Of a stretch of 64,000 nucleotides of DNA, positions 41,436 through 50,987 are shown piece by piece (within the stretch, counting starts at the first letter, position 1; each line of letters starts with the position of its first letter). The notes below the pieces were generated by a model that was not told the origin of the DNA, searched no databases, and worked only from the letters and a program-made list of their open reading frames with translations. The stretch lies in assembly GCF_014204895.1 (NCBI RefSeq), contig NZ_JACHMF010000001.1, positions 930,001-994,000 on the forward strand, given 5' to 3'. Source of the stretch: Paractinoplanes abujensis (GTDB taxonomy: Bacteria > Actinomycetota > Actinomycetes > Mycobacteriales > Micromonosporaceae). A program made the position numbers and the translations under genes.

Positions 41436-43616
41436 GTGGGACGTCGACTGGTGATAGGGGTGGGCGCCGCCGTGGCGGTGCTCGCGGCGGGCGGCGGGAT
41501 CGCCGTGCTGAACTGGCCCGGCGAAGCCGTTCCGGCGGCGCTGCCGGCCACGATCGCCGCGGTCCCCGCGGCCCCGGCCGCGGCACCGGCCCCGGCCGCG
41601 CAGGCCCAGGCGCCGGCCGTGCGCACCAGCATCAAGGAGATCGGCCTGTCCGCGCCGAGCCTGCCCCAGCGCGCCACCGAACGGTTCAGCATGCTCAGCG
41701 TCAGCTGGCAGAACCCGAAGGACAAGCCGGTCGGTACGGTGCAGGTGCGCACCCGCGACGCCGCGTCCGGCGGGTGGAGCGGCTGGCAGTCCCTGGCCGT
41801 CGCCGAGGCCGCCGCCGACCAGTCCGGCGAGGTGGCGAAGGTGCGCGGCCGCACCGAGCCGCTGTGGGCCGGGCCCTCCGACGGCGTGGCCGCCCGGCTC
41901 GTCGGGGCCGGTGTCAAGCCGCTGCCCGCGGGCCTGCGGCTCAACCTGATCGATCCCGACGCGGCGGTCACCCGGGGCGGAACCGGCGGCGGCGCGGCGA
42001 TGACGCCCAACCCGTCCCCGCCGCCCAGCCAGGGCCCGGCTCCCGCGCCGGCCACCGGGAGCACGACCGCGCCGCCCCCGACCCCCGAGGCCACCAAAGC
42101 CACCCCGACGCCCGCGGCGACGACCAAGCCCGCCCAGCCTGCGCTGGTCAAGCCGGCGGCCATGCCCGCCGTGGTCTCCCGGGCCGGCTGGGGCGCCGAC
42201 GAGTCGCTGGTCAAGGCGCCCGCGACAGTCGCCCCCGACGGCGTCAAGGTTGTCTTCGTGCACCACAGCGGGTTCAAGGCGGTGCCCTGCGCCCAGTCCG
42301 CCTCGCAGATCCGCAGCATCATGGCCAACGACGTCAACGAGGGCTTCGACGACATCGGCTACAACTTCGTGGTCGACTCCTGCGGCACGGTCTTCGAGGG
42401 CCGCAAGGGCAGTGTCACCAAGGCCGTCGTGGGCGCGCACGTGGCCGGGTTCAACACCGGCTCGGCGGGCGTCGCGCTGCTCGGCGACTACACCACGATC
42501 AAGCCGACCCAGATCGCGCTGACCCGGATCGCCCAGATCGCGGCGGCCCGGCTGGCGGCGTACGGGTCCGACGCCTCGGGAACGGCGGAGCTGGGCGGCA
42601 AGACCCTGCCGCGCATGGCCGGGCACCGGGACGCCGACCAGACGGCCTGCCCCGGCAACGCGATGTACCCGTTCATGACCGTCATGCGGGCCCGCGCCCT
42701 GATGCCCGACCTGAAGCTCACCGGGCTGACCGGCGGGCCGCTGGTCGGCGCGACCGGCAGCTACTACGTGCGCACCACAGCCCGGCTGTCCTGGTCCGTC
42801 GGCGGCGACCCGGCCGGCATCGCCCGCTTCGACATCCTGCGCAACAACCAGGTCGTCAAGACGATCACCGGCGGCACCGAGCGCGCCACCGACATCGACG
42901 TCCCGGCCGGGGCGAACACCTTCGCGGTCCGCGTCGTGCACACCACCGGCGCCGCCGACGTCACCCCGTCGATCAAGGTGGTCGGTGACCGCACCGCGCC
43001 GATCGTGGCGGCCGGCCCGACGGTCACGTTGCGTACGGGCACCTCCTCGGCCACGTCCGTGCCGGCCACGGTGACGTTCAGGACCACCGACAACGTCAAG
43101 GTGTTCAGCCAGCGGGCCACCGCGCCGGCCGTGGTGCCGCTGGGTGCGGCCTCGACGGTCTGGTATCCCACGGTCAAGCCGGGCGCCGCGCTGCAGTACA
43201 CGGTGGAGGCGCGTGACTGGGCCGGCAACGTCGGCAGCAAGAGCGTTTCCCGTACGGTGACCCAGCTGCCCGAGACCGCGGCCAAGAAGACCGGTGCGTG
43301 GTCGGCCCGGGTCGCGTCGAGCTACCTGGGCGGCCGGGCACTGGCCGCGTCGGCCCGGAACGCCAAGCTGGCGTACACGTTCACCGGCACGTCGGCCGCG
43401 CTGACCTTCACCCGCACCCCGGCCACCGGCGTCGCGTCCGTCTACGTCGACGGGGTGAAGGTGGCCACGGTCGACACCAGGGCGGCCAAGACGACGCACC
43501 GCCAGACGCTTTGGGTGCGCTCGCTGACCAGGAAGGCCCACACCGTCTCGGTCGTCGTGGCCGGCACGAGCGGCCGCCCCACGGTCATCTCGGACGGCCT
43601 CACGTACGTCCGCTGA
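41436..43616 (+). CDS. exported N-acetylmuramoyl-L-alanine amidase with PGRP domain
   Basis: 726 residues. The N-terminal hydrophobic segment (LVIGVGAAVAVLAAGGGIAVL) is a signal peptide or anchor. A Pro/Thr/Ala-rich linker (about 185-245) precedes the PGRP/amidase_2 domain (about 246-420) with zinc ligands in VFVHHSGF and MAGHRDADQTACPGNAMY; the Tyr in IGYNFVVD is also present. The C-terminal 300 residues form beta-rich Ig-like modules (IARFDILRNNQVVKTITGG and following). It cuts the amide between muramic acid and the stem peptide. GGGGGAG precedes the GTG. Convergent with the chemosensory operon over a shared terminator. Confidence 0.9.
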   Translation: MGRRLVIGVGAAVAVLAAGGGIAVLNWPGEAVPAALPATIAAVPAAPAAAPAPAAQAQAPAVRTSIKEIGLSAPSLPQRATERFSMLSVSWQNPKDKPVGTVQVRTRDAASGGWSGWQSLAVAEAAADQSGEVAKVRGRTEPLWAGPSDGVAARLVGAGVKPLPAGLRLNLIDPDAAVTRGGTGGGAAMTPNPSPPPSQGPAPAPATGSTTAPPPTPEATKATPTPAATTKPAQPALVKPAAMPAVVSRAGWGADESLVKAPATVAPDGVKVVFVHHSGFKAVPCAQSASQIRSIMANDVNEGFDDIGYNFVVDSCGTVFEGRKGSVTKAVVGAHVAGFNTGSAGVALLGDYTTIKPTQIALTRIAQIAAARLAAYGSDASGTAELGGKTLPRMAGHRDADQTACPGNAMYPFMTVMRARALMPDLKLTGLTGGPLVGATGSYYVRTTARLSWSVGGDPAGIARFDILRNNQVVKTITGGTERATDIDVPAGANTFAVRVVHTTGAADVTPSIKVVGDRTAPIVAAGPTVTLRTGTSSATSVPATVTFRTTDNVKVFSQRATAPAVVPLGAASTVWYPTVKPGAALQYTVEARDWAGNVGSKSVSRTVTQLPETAAKKTGAWSARVASSYLGGRALAASARNAKLAYTFTGTSAALTFTRTPATGVASVYVDGVKVATVDTRAAKTTHRQTLWVRSLTRKAHTVSVVVAGTSGRPTVISDGLTYVR

Positions 43617-43621
43617 TCGCG

Positions 43622-45616
43622 TCAGCCGGACCGGCGGGCCTGAGCTCGCCGGTCCGGCACCGCGGCCGGTCCCGCCGCCGGGGGCAGCGTGAACCAGAAC
43701 GTCGCGCCCCGGCCGTCCTCACCCTCGGCCCAGATCTCCCCGCCGTGCCGCTCGACGGCCCGGTGCACGGTGGTCAGCCCGATCCCGGTGCCGGGGAAGT
43801 CCTCGGCACTGTGCAGCCGGGCGAACGGGCGGAACAGTTCGCCCGCCTTGCCGGCCGGGAACCCGGCGCCGTTGTCCCGCACGAAGAAGGCGTCCCCGGC
43901 CCGGCCCACCGCGATGACCGGCGCCGTGACCTTGCGGGTGAACTTGACCGCGTTGTTGATCAGGTTTTCCAGGATCACCCGGACCAGGCCCTCGTCGGCG
44001 TCCGCGCGCATCCTCTCGTGCACGGTGAACGACACCTTGTGCTCGGGGTCGCGCGCCTCCACCTCGCCGATCACCGACCAGGTGGTGGCGGTCATGTCGA
44101 ACTCGGCCCGGCGCAGGTCGCCCCGGCTGGCCCGGGCCAGGATCAGCAGCGACTCGACCAGGTCGGCCATCCGGTGCGCGGCCGCCTGGATGCGGCTCAG
44201 CCGGCGCCGCGCCTCGGCCCCCAGCGGCTCGTCCTCGTCGTCCAGCATGTGCTCGGCGAAGCTGCTGATCACCTGCAGCGGCCCGCGCAGGTCGTGCGAC
44301 ACCGAGCCGGAGAACGCCTCCAGCTCCCGGTTGCGCCATTCCAGCTCCTCGACCAGGGCGGCCCGGGTCTCGGCGAGCTGCCGGGCCGAGCGTTCCTCGG
44401 CCGCGTCCAGTTCGCGGCGCATCAGTTCCTCGCGGATGCGGCGGCTCTCGTCGTGCGACTGCTTGCGCCGGATCTGCGTACGGACGTGCGCGTGCAACGC
44501 CTCCGCGGCCGAGTCGGCCCGTACGTAGTCGTCGGCCCCGGAACCCAGGCAGGCCAGCATGTCGTCGTCGGACGCGCCGGTCATCACGATCGGTGTCTCC
44601 CCGATCCGCGGCACCTCCTTGATCCGCCGGCAGGCCTCGCGGCCCAGCTCGCCGCGTGGCCCCAGTCCGAGCACGATGCAGTCGACCGGCTGCTCACCCA
44701 GCAGGTCGAGCGCGTCGTCGGTGTCGGTCACCTGGATCACGTCGTAGCCCTCGCCCTGCAGCGCCGCCGCCAGGCCGGCCAGCCGCTCCCGGTCCGGGGT
44801 CAGCGCCAGCACCTTGCTCGGCCCGTGCAGACTGCCGGTGACCTCGATGGGCAGCTGCTCCGAGCTCTGCCGCAGCACCGCGTTGAGCTTGGCCGGCACG
44901 ACCGCCAGGTTCTGCTGCTTACGCAGGAACGCGTCGGCCCCCGCGTCGAGCATCTGCAGCTCGGTGGCGTAGTCGTCGGCCGCGGTCATCAGGATGCACG
45001 GGGTGTCGCGCAGGGCCGGGTCGAGGCGGATCCGGCGGATCACCGTGGCCCCGTCGATGCCCGGCATCACACCGTCCACGATGACCGCCTGCGGGCGCCG
45101 GTCCGCCGCCATCCGCAGGCCCTCCTCGCCGCTGGGGGCCAGCAGCACGGCGTATCCCTCACTCTCCAGCAGCTCGCGCAACTGCTCGCGGAACGTCAGG
45201 CTGTCGTCCACGATCAGCACCTGGGTCCGGTCGCCGGTGCGGTCCGGGCCGTCGCCGAGCAGCTGCCGCACCCGGGCCACGACGTAGCCCGCGTCGTACG
45301 GCTTGCCCACGTATTCGTCGGCCCCGGTGCGCAGCCCGGCCAGCCGGTCGGCCACCTCGTCCACGCTGCTCAGCAGGATCGTCACCACGCCGGCCCGGTC
45401 GGGCTGCCCGCGCAGCTCGGTGAGCAGCTCGAGGCCGTCGGCGTCGGGCAGCAGCACGTCGAGCACGGCCACGTCGAAGTCGCCGGTGGCGAAGGCCGTG
45501 CGCGCCTCGGCGCCGGTCGCGCACAAAATCGTGCCGAACCCGTCCGCCTCGAACGCCTCGTGCAGGTCCATCCGGACGGTCAAGCTGTCGTCGACGATCA
45601 GCACACTGTGGGTCAT
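43622..45616 (-). CDS. hybrid histidine kinase with three N-terminal receiver modules
   Basis: 664 residues. REC1 (about 4-118) has phosphoacceptor Asp in VLDVLLPDADG; REC2 (about 132-248) has Asp in VIVDGVMPGIDG; a third receiver-like module (about 278-395) has VDCIVLGLGPRGELG, where Gly replaces the Asp, so it cannot be phosphorylated. A coiled coil (RRIREELMRRELDAAEERSA) leads to a HisKA domain (GSVSHDLRGPLQVISS, His near residue 435) and an HATPase domain (NLINNAVKF, DNGAGF, GTGIGLTTV). No membrane helix and no DNA-binding output. Last gene of the chemosensory operon, coupled to cheB by ATGA; the position corresponds to WspR in Wsp arrays. Confidence 0.9.
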   Translation of the reverse strand: MTHSVLIVDDSLTVRMDLHEAFEADGFGTILCATGAEARTAFATGDFDVAVLDVLLPDADGLELLTELRGQPDRAGVVTILLSSVDEVADRLAGLRTGADEYVGKPYDAGYVVARVRQLLGDGPDRTGDRTQVLIVDDSLTFREQLRELLESEGYAVLLAPSGEEGLRMAADRRPQAVIVDGVMPGIDGATVIRRIRLDPALRDTPCILMTAADDYATELQMLDAGADAFLRKQQNLAVVPAKLNAVLRQSSEQLPIEVTGSLHGPSKVLALTPDRERLAGLAAALQGEGYDVIQVTDTDDALDLLGEQPVDCIVLGLGPRGELGREACRRIKEVPRIGETPIVMTGASDDDMLACLGSGADDYVRADSAAEALHAHVRTQIRRKQSHDESRRIREELMRRELDAAEERSARQLAETRAALVEELEWRNRELEAFSGSVSHDLRGPLQVISSFAEHMLDDEDEPLGAEARRRLSRIQAAAHRMADLVESLLILARASRGDLRRAEFDMTATTWSVIGEVEARDPEHKVSFTVHERMRADADEGLVRVILENLINNAVKFTRKVTAPVIAVGRAGDAFFVRDNGAGFPAGKAGELFRPFARLHSAEDFPGTGIGLTTVHRAVERHGGEIWAEGEDGRGATFWFTLPPAAGPAAVPDRRAQARRSG
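43625..43658. terminator. bidirectional terminator hairpin at the amidase/chemosensory junction
   Basis: GCCGGACCGGCG and CGCCGGTCCGGC make a perfect 12-bp stem with a ten-base loop. It covers the last codons of the hybrid kinase and lies nine bases after the amidase stop. Confidence 0.8.
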
Positions 45617-46683
45617 CGCGGGCTCCCCGCGGGTTTCAGCTCGGTGAGCCGGGCCGCGATCCGGGCCGGGGGCAGCACGTACGCGGCCGCGCCGAGCAGG
45701 GCCGCCTCGCGCGGCATGCCGTAGACGACGCAGCTGGCCTCGTCCTGGGCGAACGTGACCGCGCCGCGGCCCCGCATCATCAGCAGCCCCTCGGCGCCGT
45801 CGCGGCCCATGCCGGTGAGCAGGCAGCCGGCCGCGGACGGGCCGTACTCGGCGGCCACCGACTCGAACAGCACGTCCACCGACGGGCGGCACGAGTGCCG
45901 GGGCGGGGCGTCGCTGAGCCGCACCATGCCCTCGCGCACCAGCAGATGCCGGTCCGGCGGGGCCAGCACGACCCGGCCGCCCAGGGCGGCCAGCGGGGTA
46001 CGGTCCCGGGCGTAGCTGACGTCGCGTCCCGTCTGCCCGGCCAGCCAGTCGGAGAACGCCACCGCGAACGGCTCGCTGGCCGCGATGTGCTGCACGCACA
46101 GGATCGGCGGGCGGAAGCCGACCGGCAGCGCGCGCAGCAGGTCGGTCAGCGCGCCCGGCCCGCCCGTCGAGGCGCCCAGCGCCACGGCGTGCAGCGATTC
46201 CTGCGGCAGCGGCACCACCGGGGCCGGGGACGCCGGCATCGGGGCGGCCGATTTCCCCCGGCCGTCGAGCCGGGCCCGCGGGTGCGTGATCACCCGGATG
46301 CGCGAGACGAGCCGGACGGCCGCGCACAGCCGCCGCCCCCAGTCCTCGTCGGAGGCGTCGCCGCGCGGCTTCTCCAGCACGTCCACCGCCCCCGCGGCCA
46401 GCGCGTTGTAGGTGCTGAAGAGCTCGCGCCGGTCGGCCGACGAGACGACCAGGATCGGCGTCGGATGCTCGGCCATGATGTGCTCGGTGGCGACCAGCCC
46501 GCTCATCGTGGGCAGCATCATGTCCATCGTCACCACGTCGGGGCGCAGCCGGGCCACCATGGCGACCGCGTCCGTGCCGTCGGTCGCCTCACCCACGACC
46601 TGCAGCTCCGGGTCGGCGGCGAGCGATTCGCGCAGGTGGTTCCGCATGGTCGCGGAGTCCTCCACCAACAGAACACGGATCAT
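45613..46683 (-). CDS. cheB: chemotaxis protein-glutamate methylesterase CheB
   Basis: 356 residues. Receiver domain 1-120 (VLLVEDSATMRNHL, Asp in VVTMDMMLPTMSG). A linker leads to the methylesterase domain (about 165-350) with catalytic Ser in ALGASTGGPGAL, His in ILCVQHIA and Asp in TGMGRDGAEGL. It removes methyl groups from the MCP after phosphorylation by CheA. Shares one base with the cheA stop (TGATG) and four bases with the next gene. Confidence 0.95.
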   Translation of the reverse strand: MIRVLLVEDSATMRNHLRESLAADPELQVVGEATDGTDAVAMVARLRPDVVTMDMMLPTMSGLVATEHIMAEHPTPILVVSSADRRELFSTYNALAAGAVDVLEKPRGDASDEDWGRRLCAAVRLVSRIRVITHPRARLDGRGKSAAPMPASPAPVVPLPQESLHAVALGASTGGPGALTDLLRALPVGFRPPILCVQHIAASEPFAVAFSDWLAGQTGRDVSYARDRTPLAALGGRVVLAPPDRHLLVREGMVRLSDAPPRHSCRPSVDVLFESVAAEYGPSAAGCLLTGMGRDGAEGLLMMRGRGAVTFAQDEASCVVYGMPREAALLGAAAYVLPPARIAARLTELKPAGSPR

Positions 46684-48875
46684 CAGAGGATCAGCCTCCG
46701 GATGTGCGCCAGCAGTTCCTCCTGGTTGAACTCGCCCTTGATCACGTACGCGGCCGCACCCACCTCGGCCCCCCTGCGTTTGTCCTCCGCGCTGGCCCGC
46801 GAGCTGACCAGGATCGCGGGCACGTGAGCCAGCTGCGGGTCGGCCTTCGCACGGGCCACGAACGTGAAGCCGTCGATGCCGGGCATGTCGATGTCGGACA
46901 GGTACAGCCCGTAGTCGCGGCTGCGGGCCCGTTCCAGCCCCTCCTCGCCCGACGCGGCCAGGTCGACCTCGTAGCCGGCCGACTCGAGGATGCTGCGTTC
47001 CAGCATCCGCGTGGTCAGCGAGTCGTCGACGACCAGGATCGGCATCTTCGGGCGGGTGCTGGCGGCCTGGTCGCCGCGGGCGGCCGCGCTCTCCTGCCGG
47101 GCCTCGGCGACCAGCCCGTGCGCGTCCAGCACGAGCCGCGGGTTGCCGTCCAGGTCGATCGAGACGCTGGCGATCACCGGGGCGGCCGGGGCCAGGTCGG
47201 GCAGCGGGCGGGCCACCAGCGTGGTGATGCCGGCCAGCCGGTCGACGCCGATCGCCACGGTGTCCCGGTCGGCCGCGAGCACCACGGCCACCCCGGAGCC
47301 CGGTCCGGCCCCGTCCTCAGCGGGCACCGCGTGCAGCGCCCCGGCCAGCGGCAGGAACGGCAGCACCTCACCCTCGTGCGCGAGCCGGGCGGTGGCGGTG
47401 GCGGCGATCATCTCGTCGGCGGCCAGGCGCACACACCGGCGCACCGCGTCCAGCGGCATCGTCGCGGTCGTGCCGCCGGCCTCGACGATCAGCCCGTTCA
47501 TGCTCAGCAGAGTCAGCGGCACGACCAGCCGTACGGTGGCGCCCTGCCCGGGCCGGTTGTCGATGGAGACCTCACCGCCCAGCTGCGCCGCGACGTCGCG
47601 GGCCACGTCCATGCCGATGCCGCGGCCGGCCACCTCGGTGACGCCGGGCGCGGTGCTGATGCCGCCGTGCAGCACCAGGTCGATCAGCGCCTGCGGCCCG
47701 GCGTCGGCCCCCGGCCGCAGCAGGCCGCGTTCCTCGGCGGTGCGGCGCAGCGCGGCCAGGTCGAAGCCGCGCCCGTCGTCGCTGCAGCGGAACTCGGCGT
47801 ACCGGCCGCGCCGCTCGACGTGCACGCCGACCGTGCCCTCGGCCGGTTTGCCCGCGGCCAGGCGCTGGTCCTCGGCCTCGATGCCGTGCACCACCGCGTT
47901 CCGTACGACGTGCAGGAACGCGCCGCTGATCAGGTTGAGCAGGTTGGGGCCCATCCGGACGTCGGCCCCCGTGGCGTGGAAGTTGACCCGCTTGCCCTCG
48001 GCGTCGGCGGCGTCGCGGACCGCCCGGCGCAGCGCCGTGAAGATCGAACCGGCCGGCACCAGGCGCAGCCCCTCGGCCCGGCCGCGCACCTCGTCGAGCT
48101 CGCGTTCGACCTGGTCGACGGCGTCGGTGAGGCGCCGGCCGAGCGCGCCCAGCTCACCCGCGAGCCGGCGGACCGCCGTACGGGCGGCGGCGTCGGTGAC
48201 CGTCGTGCGGCCCACCCGCATGCGGTCGCCCAGGTGCTCGACGGTGCGGTGCAGCTTGGCCAGCGTGCGGCCGCCGTCGCGCAGCGGCGCGATCCGCGAA
48301 CTGGCCTCACCGATCGCGTCCAGCAGCTCGTCCAGGTCGGCTGTGGCGGCCCGCTCGGGTGCCCGGCCCGAGGCTGCCTCGGCCCCCCGGGCCAGCTCGG
48401 CGGCGGCGTTCGCCTGGTCCACCTCGGCCTGGTTGGTGGGTTCGTTGAGGGGCACGGTGCGGATCGGCTCGGGCGGCGCCGGTGCGACGGCCGTCGGTGT
48501 GGGCGGCCCGAGATCGACCGGTGGTGCGGCCCCGGGCAACGGCACGGGAGCAGTCGGCGACGGCCCCGACAGTGCGTCCACGAACCCCGCGATCTCGTCG
48601 TTGAGGCGCAGCAGTTCGCGCATCTCGTCGGCCGGGAGCGCGGGCGGGCTCTCGTCGCGGTGCGGGACCAGCACCTCCTCGAACTCGTGGGCCCGGTCCG
48701 CGATGTCTTGCTGCTTGACCACGCGGGCCGCGCCCTTGAGGGTGTGCGCGAACCGCAGCAGCCGGGCCACCTGGTCGGTGCCCGGCTGCTGATCCAGGTC
48801 GAGCACCCCCGCGCTGATCTGGTCGATCAGCTCGCGGGCCTCGATCCGGAAGTAGCGCAGCGGATCGCTGGTCAT
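46683..48875 (-). CDS. cheA: CheA-type histidine kinase with C-terminal receiver (CheA-REC, WspE-like)
   Basis: 730 residues. The Hpt domain (1-105) carries phosphorylated His44 in FAHTLKGAARVVK. A Pro-rich linker leads to the H-dimerisation/HATPase region (LHVVRNAVVHGIEAEDQR, CSDDGRGFDLAAL, EVAGRGIGMDVARDVAAQLG), a CheW-like domain (about 465-590) and a C-terminal receiver (PILVVDDSLTTRMLERSIL, Asp in LYLSDIDMPGIDG). A REC on the kinase is typical of Wsp and Frz type arrays and rare in flagellar arrays. Starts at ATG 48875, 88 bases after the MCP stop. Confidence 0.94.
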   Translation of the reverse strand: MTSDPLRYFRIEARELIDQISAGVLDLDQQPGTDQVARLLRFAHTLKGAARVVKQQDIADRAHEFEEVLVPHRDESPPALPADEMRELLRLNDEIAGFVDALSGPSPTAPVPLPGAAPPVDLGPPTPTAVAPAPPEPIRTVPLNEPTNQAEVDQANAAAELARGAEAASGRAPERAATADLDELLDAIGEASSRIAPLRDGGRTLAKLHRTVEHLGDRMRVGRTTVTDAAARTAVRRLAGELGALGRRLTDAVDQVERELDEVRGRAEGLRLVPAGSIFTALRRAVRDAADAEGKRVNFHATGADVRMGPNLLNLISGAFLHVVRNAVVHGIEAEDQRLAAGKPAEGTVGVHVERRGRYAEFRCSDDGRGFDLAALRRTAEERGLLRPGADAGPQALIDLVLHGGISTAPGVTEVAGRGIGMDVARDVAAQLGGEVSIDNRPGQGATVRLVVPLTLLSMNGLIVEAGGTTATMPLDAVRRCVRLAADEMIAATATARLAHEGEVLPFLPLAGALHAVPAEDGAGPGSGVAVVLAADRDTVAIGVDRLAGITTLVARPLPDLAPAAPVIASVSIDLDGNPRLVLDAHGLVAEARQESAAARGDQAASTRPKMPILVVDDSLTTRMLERSILESAGYEVDLAASGEEGLERARSRDYGLYLSDIDMPGIDGFTFVARAKADPQLAHVPAILVSSRASAEDKRRGAEVGAAAYVIKGEFNQEELLAHIRRLIL

Positions 48876-48963
48876 GACCGACTGCACCGAGCGGCACTCA
48901 GCGGGACCGCCTGACGGCCTGGCAGGCGCGGGCCAGGAGGGCATGACGAGACAATGCTGTCCA

Positions 48964-50436
48964 TCAGTGGCGTCCGGTTCCGACCAGGTCCAGCAGCTCG
49001 CCGGAGAGGGTGCTGAGGTGGGCCGCCGTCTGCTTGGTCTGCACCGCGCTGGCCTCGGTCTCGCGGGTGACCCGGGCGGTGTCCGAGGCGGCCACGTTTA
49101 CCTGCTCGACCGCGGTGGTCTGCTGCTTGGTCGACAGTTCGATCTCGCGGGTGGCGTCGCTGGTGGTGGCGACCAGGCCCGCGATCTTGCGGAAGGAGCT
49201 GGTGGCGTCGTCGAACTGCCGGGAGCCCGCGTCCACCGCCTTGGCCCCGATCTCGGTGGCCATCACCGTCGTGTTGACGGCCCCGCGCACGTCCTCGATG
49301 AGCGCGCGGATCTCCTTGGCCGAGCCCGCCGTACGGTCGGCCAGCTTGCGGATCTCCTCGGCGACCACGGCGAACCGGCGGCCCCACTCGCCGGCCCCGC
49401 TGGCCTCGATGGTGGCGTTGATGGCCAGGATGTTGGTCTGCTCGGCCAGCTCCGACACCAGCTCGACGACCCCGCCGATCTGCTGCGACTTCTCGCCCAG
49501 GGCCAGCATGTGCTGCACGATCTGGTCGACCTGGGTGCGGATGGCCGTGATCGAGGCCCGGGTCTGGTCGATGGTGGCGTCGCCGGTGCGGGCCGCCTCC
49601 GCCGTGTCCTCGGCGATCTTGGACACGCGCTGGGCGCTGTCGGCGATCTGCCGCGACGTGATGAGCAGCTCGCTGATCGTCGTGGTGATCTCGTTCATCG
49701 CGCTGGCCTGGTCGCGGCCGCCGGACGCCTGCTGGGCCGCGGCCGCCTCGAGCTGGGCCGACGAGCTCTGGATGTGCCCGACCGCGGCGCCCACCTCACG
49801 CTTGAGGTCGCGGCTGAGCTTCCAGGCCACCAGGGCGGCCGCCGCGATCAGCACGGCCCCGATCCCGACGATGAACCACATCGCTTCGCCGGCCCGCCTC
49901 GTCGACGCGTCCCGGCGGCTGTCCACCACAGCCGCCTGCCGGGTGATCAGCTCGGCGATTGCCTTCTGCACGGCGATCCGCGCCGCTTTGACCTGCTCGT
50001 TGCCGGCGAGCTGGTCGATGTTCTCCAGGGTGGCCATCCGGGAGCGCTGCTCGATCACCGGGGCCAGGATCGCGGCGTGCTTGGCCTCGGCCTCCGAGAC
50101 CACTTCGAGCAGCTCCTTCGAGGTGGGGTCGGTCATCGTCGTGCGCAGCAGCGACACCTGGTCGAGGAACCGGTTGCGGTCGGCGTTCGTGCCGTTGAGA
50201 TATTCGCCGCTGCGGGTGAGCAGATAGCCGCGGTAGTCGGCGATCCGTGACTCCATGGCCGCGCTGAGCGCCTCGGCCCCGACCAGGTTGACCCGGGCTG
50301 ACGAGATCACGGTGTCCTTGGTGCTCAGCACATAGCGCAGCGCCAGCACGGAGGTCGCCGTCATCAGCAGGGTCAGGGCCAGGGTCAGGCCGAAACCGGC
50401 GGCCAGCTTGTTGCCGAAAGTGCGTCCGGCCATCAT
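48964..50436 (-). CDS. methyl-accepting chemotaxis protein (transmembrane)
   Basis: 490 residues. Helix 1 near 10-35 ([20 protein letters not shown]), a helical 4HB/CHASE3-like sensor domain (36-188), helix 2 near 192-213, and a cytoplasmic signalling coiled coil. A clear HAMP domain is not apparent after helix 2. The signalling tip reads [20 protein letters not shown] then [17 protein letters not shown], close to the universal MCP hairpin but with variant residues. It senses a periplasmic or membrane signal and controls CheA. Coupled to the upstream cheW by an ATGA overlap, which supports ATG 50436. Confidence 0.92.
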   Translation of the reverse strand: MMAGRTFGNKLAAGFGLTLALTLLMTATSVLALRYVLSTKDTVISSARVNLVGAEALSAAMESRIADYRGYLLTRSGEYLNGTNADRNRFLDQVSLLRTTMTDPTSKELLEVVSEAEAKHAAILAPVIEQRSRMATLENIDQLAGNEQVKAARIAVQKAIAELITRQAAVVDSRRDASTRRAGEAMWFIVGIGAVLIAAAALVAWKLSRDLKREVGAAVGHIQSSSAQLEAAAAQQASGGRDQASAMNEITTTISELLITSRQIADSAQRVSKIAEDTAEAARTGDATIDQTRASITAIRTQVDQIVQHMLALGEKSQQIGGVVELVSELAEQTNILAINATIEASGAGEWGRRFAVVAEEIRKLADRTAGSAKEIRALIEDVRGAVNTTVMATEIGAKAVDAGSRQFDDATSSFRKIAGLVATTSDATREIELSTKQQTTAVEQVNVAASDTARVTRETEASAVQTKQTAAHLSTLSGELLDLVGTGRH

Positions 50437-50987
50437 GCGGCGTTCTCCTCGTCTGCGGCCGGGGCGTGCCCGGCCAATGCGTGCACCAGGGCCCGGGTGG
50501 CCGGGATGTCGATGATCGGGCGGCTGCCGCCGGGCAGGTCGACGAGCCCGCGCAGGCTGCCCCGGCGCGCGCCGCGGGCCTCGGCGCCCGACTCGCGGAT
50601 GATGTCGGCGGTGGCCGCCCGCACGTGCCCGTCCAGGGAGTGGAAGGCCAGGCCGAGCTGCGGCGTGCCGGCCGCGAGGACGAGCCAGCGCGGCACGTTC
50701 GCGACCGGATGACCGAGCAGCGCGGCCAGGTCGTAGACGGGCACCACCGCCCCGGCGAACCCGGCCAGGCCGAGCAGGGCGGGCTGTGGTCCGGGCAGCG
50801 GGGTGACCGGGCGGTCCGGGTGCACGCCCGAGGTCTGCGAGAGCCGGATCGCGTACGGGCGGCCACCGGCCCGGATCGTGAGCAGCTCCAGGTGTTCCTC
50901 GTCGTGGCTGCGCGCGGGCTCGGCGAAGGACTGGTCGAAGTCCTCCCGCAGCTGGTGCAGCCGCCGGCTGACGCTTCCCGCGCTCAC
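50433..50987 (-). CDS. CheW-type adaptor (second of the operon)
   Basis: 184 residues. CheW fold with [20 protein letters not shown], then [33 protein letters not shown] and a C-terminal IIDIPA. It has an N-terminal extension of about 25 residues. It would link the MCP to CheA. The GTG start overlaps the cheR stop by four bases (GTGA), and the stop overlaps the MCP start. Confidence 0.88.
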   Translation of the reverse strand: MSAGSVSRRLHQLREDFDQSFAEPARSHDEEHLELLTIRAGGRPYAIRLSQTSGVHPDRPVTPLPGPQPALLGLAGFAGAVVPVYDLAALLGHPVANVPRWLVLAAGTPQLGLAFHSLDGHVRAATADIIRESGAEARGARRGSLRGLVDLPGGSRPIIDIPATRALVHALAGHAPAADEENAA

